From: Acinetobacter sp. WCHA45
Lineage (GTDB): Bacteria; Pseudomonadota; Gammaproteobacteria; Pseudomonadales; Moraxellaceae
Length of the DNA stretch: 64,000 nt
Direction: 5' to 3'
Assembly: GCF_002165255.2 (NCBI RefSeq)
Contig: NZ_CP028561.1
Location: forward strand, 1,922,001 to 1,986,000
In this document: piece after piece, positions 36,068 through 46,094 of the stretch
Position numbering within the stretch: the stretch's first letter is position 1
Layout: every line of letters starts with the position of its first letter
Program-made: the position numbers and the translations under genes
Notes under the pieces: model-generated
The model's database searches: none
What the model was told of the DNA's origin: nothing
What the model saw: the letters and a program-made list of their open reading frames with translations, nothing else

Positions 36068-39000
36068 ATGCCTAAACGTACGGATATTAAAAGCATCTTA
36101 ATTATTGGTGCAGGTCCAATTGTGATCGGTCAAGCATGTGAGTTTGACTACTCAGGTGCGCAAGCATGTAAAGCACTTCGTGAAGAAGGCTATCGTGTTA
36201 TTTTGGTGAACTCTAACCCAGCAACCATTATGACTGACCCTTCAATGGCGGATGCAACTTATATCGAGCCAATCACTTGGCAGACTGTTGCTCAAATCAT
36301 TGAAAAAGAACGCCCAGATGCAGTCCTCCCAACGATGGGCGGTCAAACTGCATTGAACTGTGCACTTGCATTAGATGCCAACGGTGTTTTAGAGAAATAC
36401 AATGTTGAGTTGATTGGTGCGTCAAAAGAAGCGATTGAAAAAGCAGAAGATCGTAAACTGTTTGACATCGCCATGCGTAAAATCGGCTTAGAGTGTCCTC
36501 GTGCTGATGTTGCAGAAAGTATGGAACATGCACTGGAAATTCAGTCGCGTTTCGGCTTCCCAGTGATCATTCGTCCATCATTCACGATGGGTGGTTCTGG
36601 TGGCGGTATTGCGTACAATAAAGAAGAATTTATTGAAATCTGTGAACGTGGTTTCGATCTTTCTCCAACCAAACAATTATTGATTGATGAATCACTGATT
36701 GGCTGGAAAGAGTACGAAATGGAAGTTGTTCGTGACAAAAACGACAACTGTATTATCGTATGTGCGATTGAAAACTTTGACCCAATGGGCGTACACACAG
36801 GTGACTCAATCACTGTTGCCCCTGCGCAAACATTGACAGATAAAGAATATCAAATCATGCGTAATGCATCGGTTGCTGTTCTTCGTGAAATCGGTGTTGA
36901 AACAGGTGGTTCAAACGTTCAGTTCGGTATTAACCCGAAAGATGGTCGTATGGTTGTGATCGAGATGAACCCTCGTGTTTCTCGTTCATCTGCGCTTGCC
37001 TCTAAAGCAACAGGTTTCCCAATTGCGAAAATCGCAGCAAAACTTGCGGTTGGCTATACCCTTGATGAATTGAAAAATGACATCACTGGTGGTATCACGC
37101 CTGCAAGCTTTGAACCAGCGATTGACTATGTTGTAACCAAGATTCCTCGCTTCAACTTCGAAAAATTCCCGCAAGCTGAGCCTGTATTGACGACTCAGAT
37201 GAAATCTGTGGGCGAAGTGATGGCAATTGGTCGTAACTTCCAAGAATCTGTTCAAAAAGCGCTTCGTGGTCTTGAAGTAGGTGTCAGCGGCTTTGATGAA
37301 AAAATCGAAGTTGGTACGGCTAATGCCAAAGACATCATCTTAAAAGAACTTAAAGTTCCAGGCCCTGAGCGTATTTGGTATGTAGCTGACGCATTCCGTC
37401 ACGGTTTCTCATTAGATGAAGTGTTTGAAGCAACCAAGATTGACCGTTGGTTCTTGATCCAAATTGAAGATATCGTTAAAACTGAAACTCAAGTAAAAAC
37501 TTTAGGTTTTGGTGATTTAAACGCTGATAATATCCGTTCATTCAAGCGCAAAGGTTTATCTGACCTTCGTATCGCTGACTTAATGGGTATTTCGCAAAAG
37601 CAATTCCGTAAACAACGTTGGAACTTGGGTGTATATCCAGTTTATAAACGTGTTGATACATGTGCTGCTGAGTTCGAATCAGGTACAGCTTACATGTATT
37701 CAACTTATGATGAAGAATGTGAAGCAAATCCATCAAGCCGTGACAAAATCATGGTCATCGGTGGTGGTCCGAACCGTATTGGTCAAGGGATCGAGTTTGA
37801 CTACTGCTGTGTTCACGCTGCGCTAGCGATGCGTGATGACGGTTACGAAACCATCATGGTGAACTGTAACCCTGAAACTGTTTCAACTGACTATGACACA
37901 TCAGATCGTTTGTACTTCGAACCTGTTACATTGGAAGATGTACTTGAAATCGTACGTACAGAGAAGCCTAAAGGTGTGATCGTACAGTACGGTGGTCAAA
38001 CACCATTGAAATTGGCGCGTGCTTTAGAAGAAGCAGGGACACCGATCATTGGTACATCTCCTGATGCGATTGACCGTGCAGAAGACCGTGAACGTTTCCA
38101 ACAAATGATTCAACGTCTACAGCTTCGTCAACCAAACAACAGCATCGTTAAATCTGCTGAAGAAGGTATTTCAGAAGCAGCGAAAGTGGGTTATCCGCTC
38201 GTTGTTCGCCCATCTTATGTATTGGGTGGTCGTGCAATGGAAATCGTTTATAACGAAGATGAGCTAAAACGTTACCTTCGTGAAGCAGTTCAAGCTTCAA
38301 ATGAAGCCCCTGTCCTGTTAGACCGTTTCCTTGATGATGCAACTGAAGTGGACGTAGACTGCGTATCTGACGGTAAAGATGTTGTGATCGGCGGTATCAT
38401 GCAGCACATCGAACAAGCAGGGATTCACTCAGGTGACTCAGCATGTTCGATTCCTCCTTACTCTCTTTCACAAGAAGTTCAGGATGAAATGCGTCGCCAA
38501 ACTGTTGCAATGGCAAAAGAACTTGGCGTAATCGGCTTGATGAACGTTCAGTTTGCAGTAAAAGGCAACGACATTTATGTACTCGAAGTGAACCCACGCG
38601 CATCACGTACAGTTCCTTTCGTTTCTAAATGTATTGGTGAGTCTTTAGCAAAAGTTGCGGCACGTTGTATGGCTGGTCAATCTTTAGAATCTCAAGGATT
38701 CACTAAAGAGATCATCCCGACTCACTTTGCAGTAAAAGAAGCTGTATTCCCATTTGCTAAATTCCAAGGCGTTGATCCAATGCTTGGGCCTGAGATGAAA
38801 TCTACAGGCGAAGTAATGGGTGTAGGTCAAACTTTCGGTGAAGCATTCTACAAAGCAGTACTTGGTTCAAACGAACGTTTACCAGGCTTGCCAACAGAAG
38901 GCGAAGTGAAGCATGCATTCTTATCAGTTCGTGAATCAGATAAGAAATACATTGCCAATATTGCTAAACAATTGATCGAATATGGCTTCAAACTTGTTGC

Positions 39001-39301
39001 GACGAATGGCACACATCGTGTTCTGAAAGAAGCAGGCATTGAGTGTGAAGCTGTCAATAAAGTCACTGAAGGTCGTCCACATATTGTAGACCGCTTGAAA
39101 AATGGTGAGATTCATCTTATTGTCAACACAACTGAAGGCAAACAAGCTCAATACGACTCTGCCATGATTCGTCGTGCTGCCCTACAAGGTAAAGTGTATT
39201 ACACTACGACAATTAATGGTGCTGAGGCTGTTTGCCAAGCATTTTCTGTGAAATTGCCAATGGATGTATACCGCTTGCAAGATTTACAAACTGTAGGTTA
39301 A
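36068..39301 (+). CDS. carB: Carbamoyl-phosphate synthase large subunit
   Basis: Makes carbamoyl phosphate from bicarbonate, ammonia and two ATP. 1077 residues, standard: two homologous ATP-grasp halves (carboxyphosphate domain with [18 protein letters not shown] at 12-29, carbamoyl-phosphate domain with [17 protein letters not shown] near 565), and the C-terminal MGS-like allosteric domain (from about 940) where UMP and ornithine act in E. coli. Ribosome site TTAAGGAG. Followed by a terminator, then greA. Confidence 0.98.
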   Translation: MPKRTDIKSILIIGAGPIVIGQACEFDYSGAQACKALREEGYRVILVNSNPATIMTDPSMADATYIEPITWQTVAQIIEKERPDAVLPTMGGQTALNCALALDANGVLEKYNVELIGASKEAIEKAEDRKLFDIAMRKIGLECPRADVAESMEHALEIQSRFGFPVIIRPSFTMGGSGGGIAYNKEEFIEICERGFDLSPTKQLLIDESLIGWKEYEMEVVRDKNDNCIIVCAIENFDPMGVHTGDSITVAPAQTLTDKEYQIMRNASVAVLREIGVETGGSNVQFGINPKDGRMVVIEMNPRVSRSSALASKATGFPIAKIAAKLAVGYTLDELKNDITGGITPASFEPAIDYVVTKIPRFNFEKFPQAEPVLTTQMKSVGEVMAIGRNFQESVQKALRGLEVGVSGFDEKIEVGTANAKDIILKELKVPGPERIWYVADAFRHGFSLDEVFEATKIDRWFLIQIEDIVKTETQVKTLGFGDLNADNIRSFKRKGLSDLRIADLMGISQKQFRKQRWNLGVYPVYKRVDTCAAEFESGTAYMYSTYDEECEANPSSRDKIMVIGGGPNRIGQGIEFDYCCVHAALAMRDDGYETIMVNCNPETVSTDYDTSDRLYFEPVTLEDVLEIVRTEKPKGVIVQYGGQTPLKLARALEEAGTPIIGTSPDAIDRAEDRERFQQMIQRLQLRQPNNSIVKSAEEGISEAAKVGYPLVVRPSYVLGGRAMEIVYNEDELKRYLREAVQASNEAPVLLDRFLDDATEVDVDCVSDGKDVVIGGIMQHIEQAGIHSGDSACSIPPYSLSQEVQDEMRRQTVAMAKELGVIGLMNVQFAVKGNDIYVLEVNPRASRTVPFVSKCIGESLAKVAARCMAGQSLESQGFTKEIIPTHFAVKEAVFPFAKFQGVDPMLGPEMKSTGEVMGVGQTFGEAFYKAVLGSNERLPGLPTEGEVKHAFLSVRESDKKYIANIAKQLIEYGFKLVATNGTHRVLKEAGIECEAVNKVTEGRPHIVDRLKNGEIHLIVNTTEGKQAQYDSAMIRRAALQGKVYYTTTINGAEAVCQAFSVKLPMDVYRLQDLQTVG

Positions 39302-39317
39302 TTCTTTACTGATAAGT

Positions 39318-39346
39318 CCCGTCACCTTATCGGTGGCGGGCTTTTT
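39318..39346 (+). terminator. Terminator between carB and greA
   Basis: CCCGTCACC (39318-39326), TTATC, GGTGGCGGG (39332-39340) with one wobble, then CTTTTTC. In P. aeruginosa carB and greA share an operon, so this may be only partly effective. Confidence 0.85.
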
Positions 39347-39391
39347 CTTTTTTTAATCCTGTATTTTCCCAACCAATTTAGAGGGACTGAA

Positions 39392-39868
39392 ATGCAACGT
39401 TATCCTATGACTCCTGAAGGCAAGGTTGCCTTAGAGAAAGAATTACAACAGCTAAAAACAGTGGATCGCCCACGTATTATCCAAGCGATCGCGGAAGCTC
39501 GTGAGCACGGTGATTTAAAGGAAAATGCTGAATATCACGCTGCACGTGAACAGCAAGGTTTTTGTGAAGGTCGTATTCAGGATATCGAAGGCAAACTGGG
39601 TGCAGCTCAAGAGATTGATGTCAAAACACTTGAACAAAACGGTCGTGTTGTGTTTGGTGTTACAGTAACCATCGAAAACCTAGACACTGAAGAACGTAAA
39701 ACTTATAAAATCGTAGGTGATGATGAAGCAGATTTTAAAATCAATAAAATCTCAGTGAACTCACCGATTGCCCGTGGTCTTTTAGGTAAAAGCGAAGGCG
39801 ACGAAGTAAAAATTCAAACACCACAAGGTGAAGTTGAATACGAAATCGTAAGCGTGGAATATATTTAA
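39392..39868 (+). CDS. greA: Transcription elongation factor GreA
   Basis: Rescues backtracked RNA polymerase by stimulating RNA cleavage. 158 residues: coiled-coil domain to about 75 with the acidic tip in [17 protein letters not shown], then the FKBP-like domain with [19 protein letters not shown]. Starts [18 protein letters not shown] with GAGGG upstream. It follows carB, as in Pseudomonas. GreB is at 11730. Confidence 0.96.
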   Translation: MQRYPMTPEGKVALEKELQQLKTVDRPRIIQAIAEAREHGDLKENAEYHAAREQQGFCEGRIQDIEGKLGAAQEIDVKTLEQNGRVVFGVTVTIENLDTEERKTYKIVGDDEADFKINKISVNSPIARGLLGKSEGDEVKIQTPQGEVEYEIVSVEYI

Positions 39869-39881
39869 TTCCAAGTCACTG

Positions 39882-39905
39882 ACCCCTCTATTTGAGGGGT
39901 TTTTC
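39882..39905 (+). terminator. Terminator of greA
   Basis: ACCCCTC (39882-39888), TATTT, GAGGGGT (39894-39900), then TTTTC. Confidence 0.85.
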
Positions 39906-39969
39906 TTCTCAGTTATTTTTCTTTTGTTAGCTTTTAAAAGCTTAGTATTCATTTTCACTACTAAGAGTT

Positions 39970-40458
39970 TTAATCATAATCTATATTGCGAGATTTTAGA
40001 AATGAACGACTCTTTTCAATCTGTGGAATAAAACAATCTTTCATTCCAACCCTTTCATCATCCATAAAGATGCAAAGAAAAGATATCCAGTCGGTATCAT
40101 CCAATCCTATTGCTTTATCAATGACTCGATCAAAAGAATCTTTTAGTTTATAAATATCTATCTCAGCTAAATATCCATACAAAATTCTAGAGCCAGGCCA
40201 ATTTAGATCCATAAAACCTTCTAATAACTGATCTAAGTTTTCTTCTATGATTTCTCGTGGAAGATATGGAATCATCATCGTTAAATTTTCCCATTCAGAA
40301 CCACCGTACGGTTGAATTAATGCAGAAAAATCTAACTCTTTATTTCTCAATTTTCCTTTAATTTCAAATGCTAAATCAATTAAATCATGTATATATAAAA
40401 GTTTTTCACCAATAATTTTTAAAATTGAACTTTCATTTATTGGTTCAATCATTAACAT
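39970..40458 (-). CDS. DUF5071-like protein
   Basis: 162 residues. The stretch MMIPYLPREIIEENLDQLLEG followed by FMDLNWPGSRILYGYLAEI and, later, LKDSFDRVIDKAIGLDDTDW matches my memory of DUF5071 (NWP motif and the second helix). Such proteins often occur singly next to toxin-like genes and may be immunity proteins, but no toxin gene lies beside this one. The gene is AT-richer than its neighbours carB and greA. Transcribed alone with a wide gap upstream. Confidence 0.55.
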   Translation of the reverse strand: MLMIEPINESSILKIIGEKLLYIHDLIDLAFEIKGKLRNKELDFSALIQPYGGSEWENLTMMIPYLPREIIEENLDQLLEGFMDLNWPGSRILYGYLAEIDIYKLKDSFDRVIDKAIGLDDTDWISFLCIFMDDERVGMKDCFIPQIEKSRSFLKSRNIDYD

Positions 40459-40935
40459 TTATCCTTTTGTTATCATTCAGATATTATGCATTTATAAATG
40501 AATTCAGTTCAATATTTTTTATTCTTTTCCTTTAAACCCATAATTTTATTACCAATAACGTCAATCAAATTAAATATGCAAAATTTACTCAATTATATCT
40601 AAAATGAATTTTTAACCGATTGAATAGTTCCTTTGTTTCAAAAGCATGCTATTTCTAAATACAATAAAAACGAATAGAGGAATGCAAAATCGACTGATCA
40701 TTAGCATTATGTAAAGATTACTAGAATAATCCTATGGATTATTGTTGCAATCGTATGAGCTTTCCATAGCAATCTTATGACCAATGCGGTAAGCTGTATG
40801 CTATTCTAGACTTTGTATTTGCAAATCAAAATCAATGTTTGTTAATTTGGTTTTGGAAATTCTTCCTCAACTAACGCTCTCTCCTAATATAAAAGCTATA
40901 ATAGCGCCGATTTCTTTTAGTATTTTGTCTTAGTT
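40459..40935. other. AT-rich gap before the acetyltransferase gene
   Basis: About 480 bp with no supported gene. TATAAT at 40897-40902 is a likely -10 of the acetyltransferase gene, but no good -35 stands at 17 bp. Nothing else is recognised. Confidence 0.5.
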
Positions 40936-41559
40936 ATGGATTCATTGATCAACTCCCCTGTTAAACATTGGTGTGAATTCGAATTTATTTCCAAAACAGT
41001 AAAAAATCCAAATATCCATATCAAAGGTAATTATTCTTATTATTCTGCTTATTGGGATCAGGGCTTTGAACGTTGTGTGGTACGTTATCTACATGACAAA
41101 CCTGCTACACCTGAGAAACCAATAGACCAACTTCATATTGGTAACTTTGTGTGCTTTGGTGCTGAATGCGTGATTATGATGGGTGGCAATCAATTACACC
41201 GTCCTGATTGGATTTCGACCTTCCCTTTTGACACCCGTAGTTTCTTGCCTGCTGGTGATACCGTGATTGCCGATGGTTGCTGGATTGGTAGCCGCGCCAT
41301 GATTATGCAGGGAGTAAAATTGGGTGAAGGTACTATCGTGGCAACAGGTGCTGTGGTCACCCAAGATGTACCGCCTTATGCAATTGTTGCTGGTGTTCCA
41401 GCCAAAGTGATAAAATATCGTTTTCCTGAACAAGACATCGAAAAACTACTTTCCCTCAAATTGTATGACTTAGATGAAAAGCAAATTTTAAAAATGCGTG
41501 AACAATTGCAGACGGATCAACTCGTAGAGTTATGTTCATATTTAGACCAAAGTCTATAA
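40936..41559 (+). CDS. CatB/Vat-like xenobiotic acetyltransferase
   Basis: Left-handed beta-helix acetyltransferase, 207 residues. Hexapeptide repeats are seen from LHIGNFVCFGAECVIMMGG (near 74) and again IADGCWIGSRAMIMQGVKL (near 110), and the catalytic-His region NQLHRPDWISTFPF lies between. The C-terminal helical tail resembles CatB/Vat. Members acetylate chloramphenicol or streptogramins with acetyl-CoA, but chromosomal copies often have other or weak activity. Transcribed alone; function in resistance is not established by sequence. Confidence 0.83.
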   Translation: MDSLINSPVKHWCEFEFISKTVKNPNIHIKGNYSYYSAYWDQGFERCVVRYLHDKPATPEKPIDQLHIGNFVCFGAECVIMMGGNQLHRPDWISTFPFDTRSFLPAGDTVIADGCWIGSRAMIMQGVKLGEGTIVATGAVVTQDVPPYAIVAGVPAKVIKYRFPEQDIEKLLSLKLYDLDEKQILKMREQLQTDQLVELCSYLDQSL

Positions 41560-41769
41560 TCTTTCCAAATCTAATATTCACCTTAATATTTAAAAAAAAG
41601 ATTATTTTTTCAATGGATTGAATAATTAAAAACTACTTTAACATTTAATTATTCTTATAAAATTACTAGGTTTTATTATGCTACTAATAAGTTTAATATG
41701 AAAACATAGATCTTATTTTAAACAAAAATTTAGAAACAACTCAAAGTGCAATAATAAGGAGTAATAAAC

Positions 41770-42207
41770 ATGGCCTATCAAAAAATCTTGGTTGCAATTG
41801 ATGACTCTGAAATCTCCGATAATGTCATTCAACAAGCGGCACAACTTGCAAAAGCCCTAAATAGTGAAATCACTGTGGTTGAAGTGATGGCTTTAGACCC
41901 ATATTTGGCAGATGCATACCTTAGACTCGGTCAAAGTAATGAATTGATTGAACGTGTTCGTAGCTACGTTCAAGAAAATTTAACCAAAGCGGAAAAGAAA
42001 TTTGAAGCTTTAGGATTGACAGTTGCAACTCAAGTGTTGGAAGGCTTCTCTGTAAATGGGGAAATTATCAGTGCTGCACAGAACTTAGGTGCTGATCTGA
42101 TTATTATGGGATCACACGGTCGGACTGGTTTCAAAAAATTTATCTTAGGCAGCGTAGCTCAAAAAGTATTAGGTGAAAGCCATATCCCTGTTTTGGTCGT
42201 ACGTTAA
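41770..42207 (+). CDS. Universal stress protein (UspA family)
   Basis: 145 residues, one Usp domain. ATP-binding signature: KILVAIDDSEISDNV at 5-19 and the C-terminal GSHGRTGFKKFILGSVAQKV with VLVVR, the G-2x-G-9x-G(S/T) motif of ATP-binding Usp proteins. Cytosolic stress-survival protein. Ribosome site AATAAGGAG gives a firm start. A 14-bp hairpin terminator follows. Confidence 0.93.
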   Translation: MAYQKILVAIDDSEISDNVIQQAAQLAKALNSEITVVEVMALDPYLADAYLRLGQSNELIERVRSYVQENLTKAEKKFEALGLTVATQVLEGFSVNGEIISAAQNLGADLIIMGSHGRTGFKKFILGSVAQKVLGESHIPVLVVR

Positions 42208-42239
42208 ATATTCTGATTTTTAGTTTTAGAAGACATCGC

Positions 42240-42279
42240 AACCCTTATGAAACCTTAAGTTTCATAAGGGTTATTTTTT
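42240..42279 (+). terminator. Terminator of the usp gene
   Basis: AACCCTTATGAAAC (42240-42253), CTTAA, GTTTCATAAGGGTT (42259-42272), a 14-bp perfect stem followed by ATTTTTTG. Confidence 0.9.
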
Positions 42280-42281
42280 GA

Positions 42282-42431
42282 TTATTGAGTTTTTAATTCA
42301 ATAGGTTTTGCTTTTTGTAAAACTTCTTTTGGTAACTCAGTCGTAGAAACAATCGTCAGTGACTGTGTATTTGCTTGAATGTTTTCTTTCTTAAGATCAT
42401 TCAGTACACCATTGGTATCTTTAGTACTTAA
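42282..42431 (-). pseudogene. 3' remnant of an unknown gene
   Basis: About 49 codons open on the minus strand end in TAA: STKDTNGVLNDLKKENIQAN... to ...EVLQKAKPIELKTQ. It has a plausible composition and no start; upstream (higher coordinates) it meets GGGCTTTTTTG, the apparent end of an IS. It looks like the C-terminus of a protein cut by the insertion. The product family is unknown. Confidence 0.5.
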
Positions 42432-42612
42432 GGGCTTTTTTGCACACAGATTTAAAATGTAAAGCCCCCTAATTGAGCTAAATTTAAGGCCTAACTTGGG
42501 TAAGTGGGTCGACCTAATTGCGCAAATCTGTTGAGGACTGCTACGCGTGCATGAATCTCATTCACTTGGCTATCAAAATTCCTTGAGCAGAGTTTATCGC
42601 CTAATAATTTAA
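42432..42612 (-). mobile_element. Degenerate IS5-family element end with transposase C-terminus
   Basis: The minus strand reads KLLGDKLCSRNFDSQV then NEIHARVAVLNRFAQLGRPT, then YPS and stop at 42491. This is the conserved C-terminal end of IS5-group transposases (...MKLLGEKLSARTF...NEIHARVAVLN...). Beyond the stop, about 60 bp lead to GGGCTTTTTTGCACAC (42432 on), which looks like the terminal inverted repeat. The rest of the IS is missing up to the ypfJ stop at 42632, so this is a dead remnant. The right boundary is approximate. Confidence 0.7.
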
Positions 42613-42631
42613 AAACAAATATTCATCGTTT

Positions 42632-43525
42632 TTACTTAAAAGTATCACATTGATTGATATCTCCAGATTTCAGACCTTGTTGAAACCAGTGCATTCGTTG
42701 TTCACTACTGCCATGTGTGAAACTATCGGGAACAACCTGACCTGTAGCTCTACGTTGTAAATAGTCATCGCCAATTTTCTCGGCAGCATCCATTGCTTCT
42801 TCAATATCACCCTGTTCTAAAAATTGAGTGCGTTGTTGATTCTGATGCGCCCAAATACCAGCAAAACAATCCGCCTGTAATTCTAAACGGACAGAAAGCT
42901 GATTTCCTTGTGTTTGGCTAGCTTGTGCACGTGCTTGCTGTACTTGACCAGAGATGCCCAATAGATTTTGAATATGATGCCCGACTTCATGCGCAATAAC
43001 ATAAGCCTGTGCAAAATCCCCTGCTTGATCTTGACGGGAAAGTTCTGTCTGATTCTGCTCACCAGAAATACCCATTTGCTGGCGCATATCTTTAAAGAAA
43101 GCAGTATCGATATAAACTTTTTGATCAGCAGGACAATAAAACGGCCCCATCGCTGCTTGTGCCCTACCACAAGCTGATTTATCGACACCGCTAAACAAAA
43201 CTAAGCGTGGTGGCGTGTAAGTCATGCCAAGTTTTTGAAAAATCGGCGTCCAAGTATCTTCTGTATCCGCAAGAATAGTTCCAACAAAATCACTTGCCTC
43301 TTTCTGTTCAGCAGTTAAATTTTGTGGCGCAACACCCTGTTGTGAAGACTGAGCACTGGTAACCGCTTGAGTTGCTTGATAGGCTTGTTGTGGGTCTACT
43401 CCAAAAAACTTCCACGCAACAAATGCAACGATCAAACCTATAATACTGATACCACCTGCTTTTGCTCCGCCACCACCACGACGATCTTCAACATTGGTAC
43501 TGACACGACGACCTTTCCAACGCAT
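42632..43525 (-). CDS. YpfJ-family neutral zinc metallopeptidase
   Basis: 297 residues, PF04228 type. A single N-terminal transmembrane helix (GISIIGLIVAFVAWKFFG near residue 25-43), Gln-rich linker, then a periplasmic domain with FCPADQ-like YCPADQKVYID near 130, HEVGHHIQNLLG near 180, and ELQADCFAGIWAHQ near 217 for the zinc ligands. Function unknown. The gene ends 20 bp before the IS remnant but its C-terminus QGLKSGDINQCDTF looks complete. Confidence 0.9.
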   Translation of the reverse strand: MRWKGRRVSTNVEDRRGGGGAKAGGISIIGLIVAFVAWKFFGVDPQQAYQATQAVTSAQSSQQGVAPQNLTAEQKEASDFVGTILADTEDTWTPIFQKLGMTYTPPRLVLFSGVDKSACGRAQAAMGPFYCPADQKVYIDTAFFKDMRQQMGISGEQNQTELSRQDQAGDFAQAYVIAHEVGHHIQNLLGISGQVQQARAQASQTQGNQLSVRLELQADCFAGIWAHQNQQRTQFLEQGDIEEAMDAAEKIGDDYLQRRATGQVVPDSFTHGSSEQRMHWFQQGLKSGDINQCDTFK

Positions 43526-43567
43526 ATTAACCTCACATATGATAATGATGGTGATTGAGCATTTTAT

Positions 43568-44491
43568 TTATGCAGATGCTTTTGACCAAAATTTTTGAAT
43601 AAGCATAACAACGATTAAGACAACAGCACCTGCAATAAAGCCGATTCCTAAATTAATCAAAGTTGGTGTTAAGGCACCAATAATTGAACCAAAACTTGGA
43701 ATCAACTCTAAATGGTCTACGGTTTCTTCAGTAAAATGATGTAATAAAGGAACTGTATGCGAAATAATTCCACCACCTACCAAAAACATTGCAACCGTTC
43801 CAACAATAGATAATGTTTTCATTAGAATAGGAGCAAATGCGAGTAGACCACGACCTATTTTATTTTTAAACGCAGATGCTTGCTGTGTTAAATATAAGCC
43901 TAAATCATCAATTTTCACAATCATTGCAACAAAACCATAAACACCTACGGTCATTACGATTGCAATCACACTTAATACAGTCACTTTAGTCATAAATGCT
44001 GCTGTTGCAACTGTACCTAACGAAATCACCACAATTTCAGCAGATAAAATAAAATCGGTACGTATCGCACCTTTTACTTTTTCTTTTTCAAACTTGTCTA
44101 AATCTATTTCGATCTGTTCCAAGCTTTCATTGGCTTCCTCAGCTGTTTTTGCTTTTTTATGCTGGAGCATGTGTACAACTTTTTCTACTCCTTCATAACA
44201 TAGAAATAAGCCGCCAATCATTAATAAAGGATTGATTAACCAAGGTGCAACTACACTAATTAGCAATGCTAATGGAACCAAGATAAGCTTATTAACGAAG
44301 GAACCCTTAGCCACGCCCCATACCACAGGCAACTCTCGATCTGCACGTACACCACTGACTTGCTGCGCGTTTAGGGCTAAATCATCACCCAACACCCCTG
44401 CTGTTTTTTTTGCAGCCATCTTACTCATTACCGCAACATCATCTAAAATCGTTGCAATATCATCGAGTAATAACAATAATCCACTCGCCAT
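43568..44491 (-). CDS. DUF808 (YedI-like) inner-membrane protein
   Basis: 307 residues with an N-terminal [20 protein letters not shown] that defines the family, then about seven hydrophobic helices and a [16 protein letters not shown] charged cytosolic stretch near 110. The function of YedI is unknown. It is 42 bp upstream of the YpfJ-type gene on the same strand and may be co-transcribed. Confidence 0.9.
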   Translation of the reverse strand: MASGLLLLLDDIATILDDVAVMSKMAAKKTAGVLGDDLALNAQQVSGVRADRELPVVWGVAKGSFVNKLILVPLALLISVVAPWLINPLLMIGGLFLCYEGVEKVVHMLQHKKAKTAEEANESLEQIEIDLDKFEKEKVKGAIRTDFILSAEIVVISLGTVATAAFMTKVTVLSVIAIVMTVGVYGFVAMIVKIDDLGLYLTQQASAFKNKIGRGLLAFAPILMKTLSIVGTVAMFLVGGGIISHTVPLLHHFTEETVDHLELIPSFGSIIGALTPTLINLGIGFIAGAVVLIVVMLIQKFWSKASA

Positions 44492-44656
44492 TTTTATTTC
44501 CCAGTTTGTATTTATTTCGCTATTGTAGAATTCCTCAATAAATTCACAACATTATTTTAAGAAAAAGTTTAAGCAATCGCTGACGAAAAATTTTTATTTC
44601 CCGTACAATAATATCAATCTTTATATTTATGAAACTACTGAATCTTGGAATATATC

Positions 44657-45670
44657 ATGAGTAATGCTGATCAACGTCCAATCATCTTGACAGGCGACCG
44701 CCCTACTGGACAACTTCATCTTGGACACTTTGTTGGTTCATTACGCTCTCGTGTTGGTTTACAAGACAGTCATCATCAACACCTTTTATTAGCAGATGCT
44801 CAAGCACTCACTGATAATGCTGATAATCCAGATAAAGTCCGCAACAATATTCTTCAAGTTGCATTAGATTATTTGGCAGTTGGTATTGATCCAACCAAAA
44901 CAACGATCTGTGTCCAATCATGCTTGCCTGCTCTCAATGAACTGACCATGCTCTATCTGAATTTTGTGACGGTTGCTCGTTTAGAACGCAATCCAACCAT
45001 TAAGTCAGAAATTCAAATGCGTGGTTTTGAAAGAGATATTCCTGCTGGCTTTTTATGTTATCCAGTGGCCCAAGCAGCAGACATTACCGCATTTAAAGCG
45101 ACTGTAGTACCTGTTGGCGAAGATCAAATCCCAATGATTGAACAAACCAATGAGGTTGTACGTCGCGTTAACCGCCAAATTGGTCATGACTTATTACCTG
45201 AGTGTAAAGCATTATTATCGAATATGGGACGCTTACCTGGTTTTGATGGTAAAGCAAAAATGTCTAAATCTTTAGGCAATACTATTGTGCTGAATGCTTC
45301 TGATAAAGACATTAAAAAAGCAGTCAACGCAATGTATACCGATCCAAATCACTTAAGAATTGAGGATCCAGGTCAAGTCGAAGGTAATATTGTATTTACT
45401 TACCTTGATGCGTTTGATCCAAATAAAGAAGAAATCGAAGAACTAAAAGCGCATTATCGTCGTGGTGGTTTAGGTGATGGTACGGTGAAAAAACGCCTAG
45501 AAGGTGTACTCAAAGAATTGATCCTGCCGATTCGTGAACGCAGAGCTGAACTTGAAAAAGATCCTGATTATATTATGGACATTTTAAAACATGGTACAGA
45601 TAAATGCCGTGACATTACTCAGCAAACATTAGATGAAGTGAAAAGCGGATTAGGTTTGTTTAAATTCTAA
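44657..45670 (+). CDS. trpS: Tryptophanyl-tRNA synthetase
   Basis: Charges tRNA-Trp. About 337 residues, class I: the HIGH-type motif TGQLHLGHFVG near 16-26 and KMSKS in AKMSKSLGNTI near 200. The frame opens with TTG at 44645, but the ATG at 44657 has GGA at seven bases and is chosen. It is followed by a terminator; then the probable Aar-like sRNA and the yqiJ/yqiK pair stand before sucD. Confidence 0.95.
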   Translation: MSNADQRPIILTGDRPTGQLHLGHFVGSLRSRVGLQDSHHQHLLLADAQALTDNADNPDKVRNNILQVALDYLAVGIDPTKTTICVQSCLPALNELTMLYLNFVTVARLERNPTIKSEIQMRGFERDIPAGFLCYPVAQAADITAFKATVVPVGEDQIPMIEQTNEVVRRVNRQIGHDLLPECKALLSNMGRLPGFDGKAKMSKSLGNTIVLNASDKDIKKAVNAMYTDPNHLRIEDPGQVEGNIVFTYLDAFDPNKEEIEELKAHYRRGGLGDGTVKKRLEGVLKELILPIRERRAELEKDPDYIMDILKHGTDKCRDITQQTLDEVKSGLGLFKF

Positions 45671-45691
45671 TTTACGTTACTTTAATCATAA

Positions 45692-45717
45692 AAAAGCCTA
45701 GTATTTAGGCTTTTTTT
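45692..45717 (+). terminator. Terminator of trpS
   Basis: AAAAGCCTA, GTATT, TAGGCTTTTTTT, 21 bp after the stop. Confidence 0.88.
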
Positions 45718-45753
45718 ATTTAACCATTTGATTTGAGTTCAATTTAAGAACTT

Positions 45754-45826
45754 TTAACACCCATCTAAAACTAACAATTTTTATCACATATTAACATTTC
45801 TTAACATCCATTAACACTAGTTTACA
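45754..45826 (+). promoter_or_regulatory. Phased TTAACA repeats upstream of the sRNA
   Basis: TTAACA at 45791, 45801 and 45811 and TTTACA at 45821, spaced exactly 10 bp, with further copies at 45754 (TTAACA) and 45771 (CTAACA). Helically phased hexamers suggest cooperative binding of a regulator. The copy at 45811 with TATGAA at 45835 (18-bp spacer) may also be the promoter. Confidence 0.5.
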
Positions 45827-45846
45827 TGAATACCTATGAACTCTGT

Positions 45847-45975
45847 CAGGTTTTTTTGTACTATAGCCAAGTAGATCAGTAAACACTAATCTCATGACAT
45901 TTCTCCTTTCAACCGAAACTGTTTCTGCAGATTCGTTGTTCACGCAATGACTACCCCAATCATTGCGTTTTTTTT
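45847..45975 (+). ncRNA. Probable small RNA, Aar-like
   Basis: An untranslated unit of about 130 nt: possible promoter TTAACA(45811)-N18-TATGAA(45835), then a strong terminator with ACGCAATGA (45942-45950), loop, TCATTGCGT and eight Ts. Inside, CATTTCTCCTTTC (45898-45910) is exactly complementary to an AAAGGAG ribosome site followed by ATG. From memory, A. baylyi Aar, a small RNA tied to amino-acid metabolism, lies between trpS and sucD; here the same anchors hold, with yqiJ/yqiK inserted on the sucD side. Identity with Aar is not proven, and the 5' end is estimated. Confidence 0.65.
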
Positions 45976-46094
45976 GTTTTTAATAATATGAATGATTTGG
46001 GTTGAAATTAAATCAAGTTACATTTAATCTTATAAATGATTTATTTTTATAAAAATTTTCTTAATTATCTCTAAAAGAAATAAGAGTAATACAA

